DNA of 64,000 bases. Source: an uncultured Phascolarctobacterium sp. Lineage in GTDB: Bacteria; Bacillota; Negativicutes; Acidaminococcales; Acidaminococcaceae. The stretch lies in NCBI GenBank assembly GCA_900552005.1, contig URXU01000003.1, positions 62,001-126,000 on the forward strand, in the 5' to 3' direction. A program made the position numbers and the translations under genes. The number at the start of each line of letters is the position of its first letter. Position 1 is the first letter of the stretch. This document shows, in pieces, positions 61,271 through 64,000 of this stretch. The notes under the pieces were generated by a model. It was given only the letters and a program-made list of their open reading frames with translations, did no database searches and was not told the origin of the DNA.

Positions 61271-61795
61271 TTACCAGCCAATGCCTATCCAGGGTCCGTG
61301 ATGATGGCGTCCGCCGCCAATACCGATGCCGATACCAATAGGAAAACGTGTTTCATGTTTTTCCTGGGCCAGTTTCATAAACCAGAAGCGATACACTTTG
61401 TTGCCTCCCTCCGGTTGCTGAGGCAGATCGGTATCAGTGATGATCTTGTAGCCGTCAAAGCTGGTATTATCTGCTTCATAATCGTGCAGCATTTTGGTCA
61501 TTTGTTTAAAAGTTGCTTCGTTATTAGTGTATAAACGCAGCATTTCACTGTTAGGAGCGTTGAGAATAATCTGTTTGCGCAAAGAGCGGTTATTGGCTGT
61601 TTCGGGATAAACTAATACTTCATCCTCACTTATTTTCAGATATAAGATATCAGCAATATCAGTTTGCAGCCTCTGCTGCATTTCATTTAATGTTATTTTT
61701 TCCGGCTGCTGCTCTTCTGCTGTTTTTTCAGCAGCCAGGACAGTTGCAGTACAGCAAAGCAGTATTAATGTGAGTAAAGCAATGATTTTACGCAT
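61271..61795 (-). CDS. Exported protein with Gly/His-rich tail
   Basis: A 174-aa protein with a signal peptide (MRKIIALLTLILLCCTATVLA, cleavage near 21) and a Glu/Gln-rich mature start; the C terminus is GIGIGIGGGRHHHGPWIGIGW, a glycine-rich tail with three adjacent histidines. The tail could bind metal or form a beta repeat. GGAGG precedes the ATG. No family is recognised. Confidence 0.7.
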   Translation of the reverse strand: MRKIIALLTLILLCCTATVLAAEKTAEEQQPEKITLNEMQQRLQTDIADILYLKISEDEVLVYPETANNRSLRKQIILNAPNSEMLRLYTNNEATFKQMTKMLHDYEADNTSFDGYKIITDTDLPQQPEGGNKVYRFWFMKLAQEKHETRFPIGIGIGIGGGRHHHGPWIGIGW

Positions 61796-61949
61796 GATAA
61801 ACCTCCTTTAGAGCACAGCTAAAAGAAAAATGTGAAATATAAGTAAAAAAAATTTGAATTCGAATATTAATTTAACCTTAATTTCTAATTATATGTTATC
61901 ATAAAACATCGAATTTAGATATTTTATTTTATCAAGGGGAGCACTGATA

Positions 61950-62657
61950 ATGACAGTAAAAAATTTAGTAAAAATTATATTTTTAAATATTATCGGAATA
62001 GCCTTGTTTTTTAGTTGGTATCCACCGGAACATCAGGGGTTTTGGTTTCAGCTGGATAAAAGTGTTTTTTATTTTTTTAATGATCTGCTGCCGCAAAGCA
62101 AGGTATTTACTTATTTTGTCGCATTCGTCAATTTGCGTGCCTTTGATTCGGTAGCTTTTATTTTTATGCTGCTGATTTTTTACGGTTATTATCGCAAGTG
62201 TAATGCTGTAGGAAAAAGAAGAATGTTTTGCATGGGAATTGCCATGCTGGTAAGTGCGGTGATTGCCAAACAGTGCGATATGGAAATACCCATTGAAAGA
62301 GCAAGTCCTACAAAATTTTTTGATCAGGTAAACTTAGTAAGCCAACTGAGCGGCTGGCCTGCAAAGGACAGAGCTGGCGATAGTTTTCCTGGCGACCATG
62401 GAATGATGCTTCTTATTTTCAGCGGTTATATGCTGAAATATTTTGGGCGCAAGGCTTTTTTAGAATGCCTGGCAGTTGTTGTTTTATTTTCCCTGCCGCG
62501 CATCATGGGTGGAGCTCATTGGCTGACTGACGTAATTGTCGGTTCTGTTTCCATTGTTTTGGTTGTTTTGAGCTGGCTGCTTTTGACACCTGCTTCCGAT
62601 AAATTTATCAGTTGGCTGGAACCAAAACTTCCACTGCGTTTCTTTAAAGATAAATAA
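61950..62657 (+). CDS. PAP2-superfamily membrane phosphatase
   Basis: A 235-aa protein with about six hydrophobic segments. PAP2 motifs: C2-like SFPGDHGMM (about 149) and C3-like RIMGGAHWLTDVIVG (about 190), with the C1 region before them less clear. Likely removes phosphate from a lipid such as undecaprenyl or lipid A; the substrate is not known. Start is ATG behind AAGGGGAG. Confidence 0.85.
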   Translation: MTVKNLVKIIFLNIIGIALFFSWYPPEHQGFWFQLDKSVFYFFNDLLPQSKVFTYFVAFVNLRAFDSVAFIFMLLIFYGYYRKCNAVGKRRMFCMGIAMLVSAVIAKQCDMEIPIERASPTKFFDQVNLVSQLSGWPAKDRAGDSFPGDHGMMLLIFSGYMLKYFGRKAFLECLAVVVLFSLPRIMGGAHWLTDVIVGSVSIVLVVLSWLLLTPASDKFISWLEPKLPLRFFKDK

Positions 62658-62683
62658 CAGTATATTTTATCATCAGAACAAAG

Positions 62684-62712
62684 AAAGAACTGCCTGCGCA
62701 GTTCTTTTTTTA
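62684..62712 (+). terminator. Terminator after the PAP2 gene
   Basis: Perfect 9-bp stem AAAGAACTG / CAGTTCTTT with a 6-nt loop and seven T. Confidence 0.85.
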
Positions 62713-62773
62713 GTATTTTTATGATAAAATTAAGTGATATATTTTTGTTAATTTTCGGCAAGGATGTGAAAAA

Positions 62774-64000
62774 ATGGAATTTGTTAAATCTGCTGATGTG
62801 GTCGTTATCGGTGGCGGTATTGTTGGTACTGCCGTTTTGCGCGAACTTTCCAAGTACGATTTAAAATGTATTCTGGTAGAAAAAGAACCGGATCTTGCTA
62901 TGGGTACTACCAAAGCTAACAGTGCTATTTTGCATGCCGGTTTCGACGCTCCTACCGGCAGTTTGAAAGCTATTACCAATGTACGCGGCAATCAGCTGTA
63001 TCATGAACTGGAAAAGGATCTTGATTTAGATATTAAGTGGACCGGCTCAATGGTTGCTGCTACTACAGATGAAGAAATGGCAACTTTGCAGGAACTGTTG
63101 GAACGCGGCAAGGCTAACGGTGTGGAAGGTCTGAAAATTTTAAGCCATGAGGAAGTACTGCAGAAAGAAAAAAATCTTACTGCTGTAAAAGGCGCTTTAT
63201 GGGCTCCCAGTGCCGGTGTTTGCTGGCCTTTTGGTGCGGCATTGGCCTTTGCCAAATGCGCTGTGCAAAATGGGGCAGAAGTAATTCGTGACTGCCGGGT
63301 GCTTGGTTTTATTAAAGAAGATGGACGATTGACCGGCGTAGAAACCAGTAAAGGTGTAATTAAGACCAAATATGTAGTAAATGCTGCCGGTGTTTATGCT
63401 GACGAAATTGCTAAATTAGCCGGTGATAACAGCTTTACCATCACTCCGCGTAAAGGAGAATATATTCTGTTTGACAAGACTGCTTGCAGCAGCCTTGTCT
63501 ATGGTGTGGTTTTCCCGACTCCTACCAAAAAATCCAAAGGCATCCTTGTCTGCACTACTACGCATGGTAATACCTTTATCGGTCCCAATGCTCAGGATAT
63601 GGAAGATAAAGATGACCATGCTGTTACTACCGATGGGATGAATGAAATTATTGCTTCGGCACGTAAGCTGATTCCTAATTTGCCCATGGGTGCGGCAATT
63701 ACTGAATTTGCCGGCCTGCGCGCTGTTTCCAGCACTGGTGATTTTATTATTGGCGCATCCTCCGTGCCCGGTCTGTATAATGCAGCCGGTATGCAGTCTC
63801 CCGGTTTGACTGCTGCCCCCGCTGTGGCTGAAATGCTTGCAGCTGCAATTGTAAAGGATTGCGGTGCGGCAGCCAAAACTGATTTTAAAGCGGCTTTACC
63901 GAAAAAAGCTGTTTTCAACAGAATGAACTGGGATCAGCAGGCTGCCTTGATTAAAGAAAATCATTTGTATGGACGTGTTATTTGCCGTTGTGAAACAGTT
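62774..64000 (+). CDS. GlpA-like FAD-dependent oxidoreductase, partial at right edge
   Basis: 409 codons are visible: FAD motif VVVIGGGIVGTAVLREL (residues 8-24), the VEKEPDLAMGTTKANSAILHAGFDA block, NAAGVYADEI, and EFAGLRAVSSTGDFIIG typical of glycerol-3-phosphate dehydrogenase/L-2-hydroxyglutarate oxidase-type DAO enzymes. The last residues CRCETV begin a BFD-like [2Fe-2S] domain, found in anaerobic GlpA. The ATG is preceded by AAGGATG. A GlpB-like gene is expected beyond the window. Confidence 0.9.
   Translation, partial: MEFVKSADVVVIGGGIVGTAVLRELSKYDLKCILVEKEPDLAMGTTKANSAILHAGFDAPTGSLKAITNVRGNQLYHELEKDLDLDIKWTGSMVAATTDEEMATLQELLERGKANGVEGLKILSHEEVLQKEKNLTAVKGALWAPSAGVCWPFGAALAFAKCAVQNGAEVIRDCRVLGFIKEDGRLTGVETSKGVIKTKYVVNAAGVYADEIAKLAGDNSFTITPRKGEYILFDKTACSSLVYGVVFPTPTKKSKGILVCTTTHGNTFIGPNAQDMEDKDDHAVTTDGMNEIIASARKLIPNLPMGAAITEFAGLRAVSSTGDFIIGASSVPGLYNAAGMQSPGLTAAPAVAEMLAAAIVKDCGAAAKTDFKAALPKKAVFNRMNWDQQAALIKENHLYGRVICRCETV

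Noticed and set aside
1..64000. CRISPR arrays, IS elements, prophage, tRNA or rRNA genes
   Set aside because: No regularly spaced repeats, transposase or integrase, phage structural proteins, cloverleaf with CCA end or rRNA-like sequence were recognised by eye.

Overview
The window is a chromosomal replication-origin region plus about 49 kb to its left. The organism is probably a Gram-negative Firmicute (Negativicutes, Acidaminococcaceae/Phascolarctobacterium-like). This is inferred from Firmicute gene order (rpmH-rnpA-yidD-yidC-jag-mnmE-mnmG-rsmG-noc-parA-parB on one side, dnaA-dnaN-yaaA-recF-remB-gyrB-gyrA on the other), a short YidC, YabE-RnmV-RsmA synteny, and a DUF721 protein behind recF. 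No 16S rRNA is present to fix the taxon. No rRNA, tRNA, CRISPR array, IS element or prophage was recognised.

Layout. 0-4 kb: end of a DUF697-like gene, gluQRS, small exported or LysM proteins, an AEC transporter. 4-7.7 kb: an Rrf2 regulator with cysK, an HD protein and mnmA. 7.7-10.1 kb: rsmA, rnmV, yabE-like. 10.4-13.5 kb: a pantothenate operon (DUF2520 dehydrogenase-panB-panC-panD, leftward) behind a leader with a pan-type RNA hairpin and an attenuator-like terminator. 13.7-16.4 kb: GntP permease and glycerate kinase. 16.4-21.7 kb: two biotin operons (membrane protein + BioW-BioF fusion; bioY-bioD-bioA), each promoter carrying two spaced inverted half-sites of identical geometry that look like BirA operators; bioB is not here. 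21.7-24.8 kb: HxlR regulator divergent from copA-copZ. 24.8-31 kb: MATE, FAH-family and PHP-family enzymes, ychF, a RibU-like S component and small proteins. 31-37.6 kb: a branched-chain amino-acid ABC operon with two paralogous binding proteins, followed by a CBS-ACT protein and a DUF951 protein. 38.4-41.4 kb: DUF4446, DUF554, parB, parA. 41.4-42.2 kb: a gene-free stretch bracketed by two perfect parS sites. 42.2-49.4 kb: noc to rpmH.

The origin is bipartite: DnaA boxes lie upstream of dnaA (one inside its probable promoter) and in a cluster between dnaA and dnaN. To the right are recF, a DUF721/zinc-ribbon protein, remB, gyrB, a small protein, thiN, a TauE-like transporter, gyrA, an exported protein, a PAP2 phosphatase and the start of a GlpA-like flavoprotein that runs off the window.

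No exotic defence or mobile system was found. The most interesting signals are regulatory: the tandem biotin operators, the pan-type leader in front of a probable alternative ketopantoate reductase, an unassigned membrane protein co-translated with BioW-BioF that could import pimelate, and a parS site built into a terminator stem.
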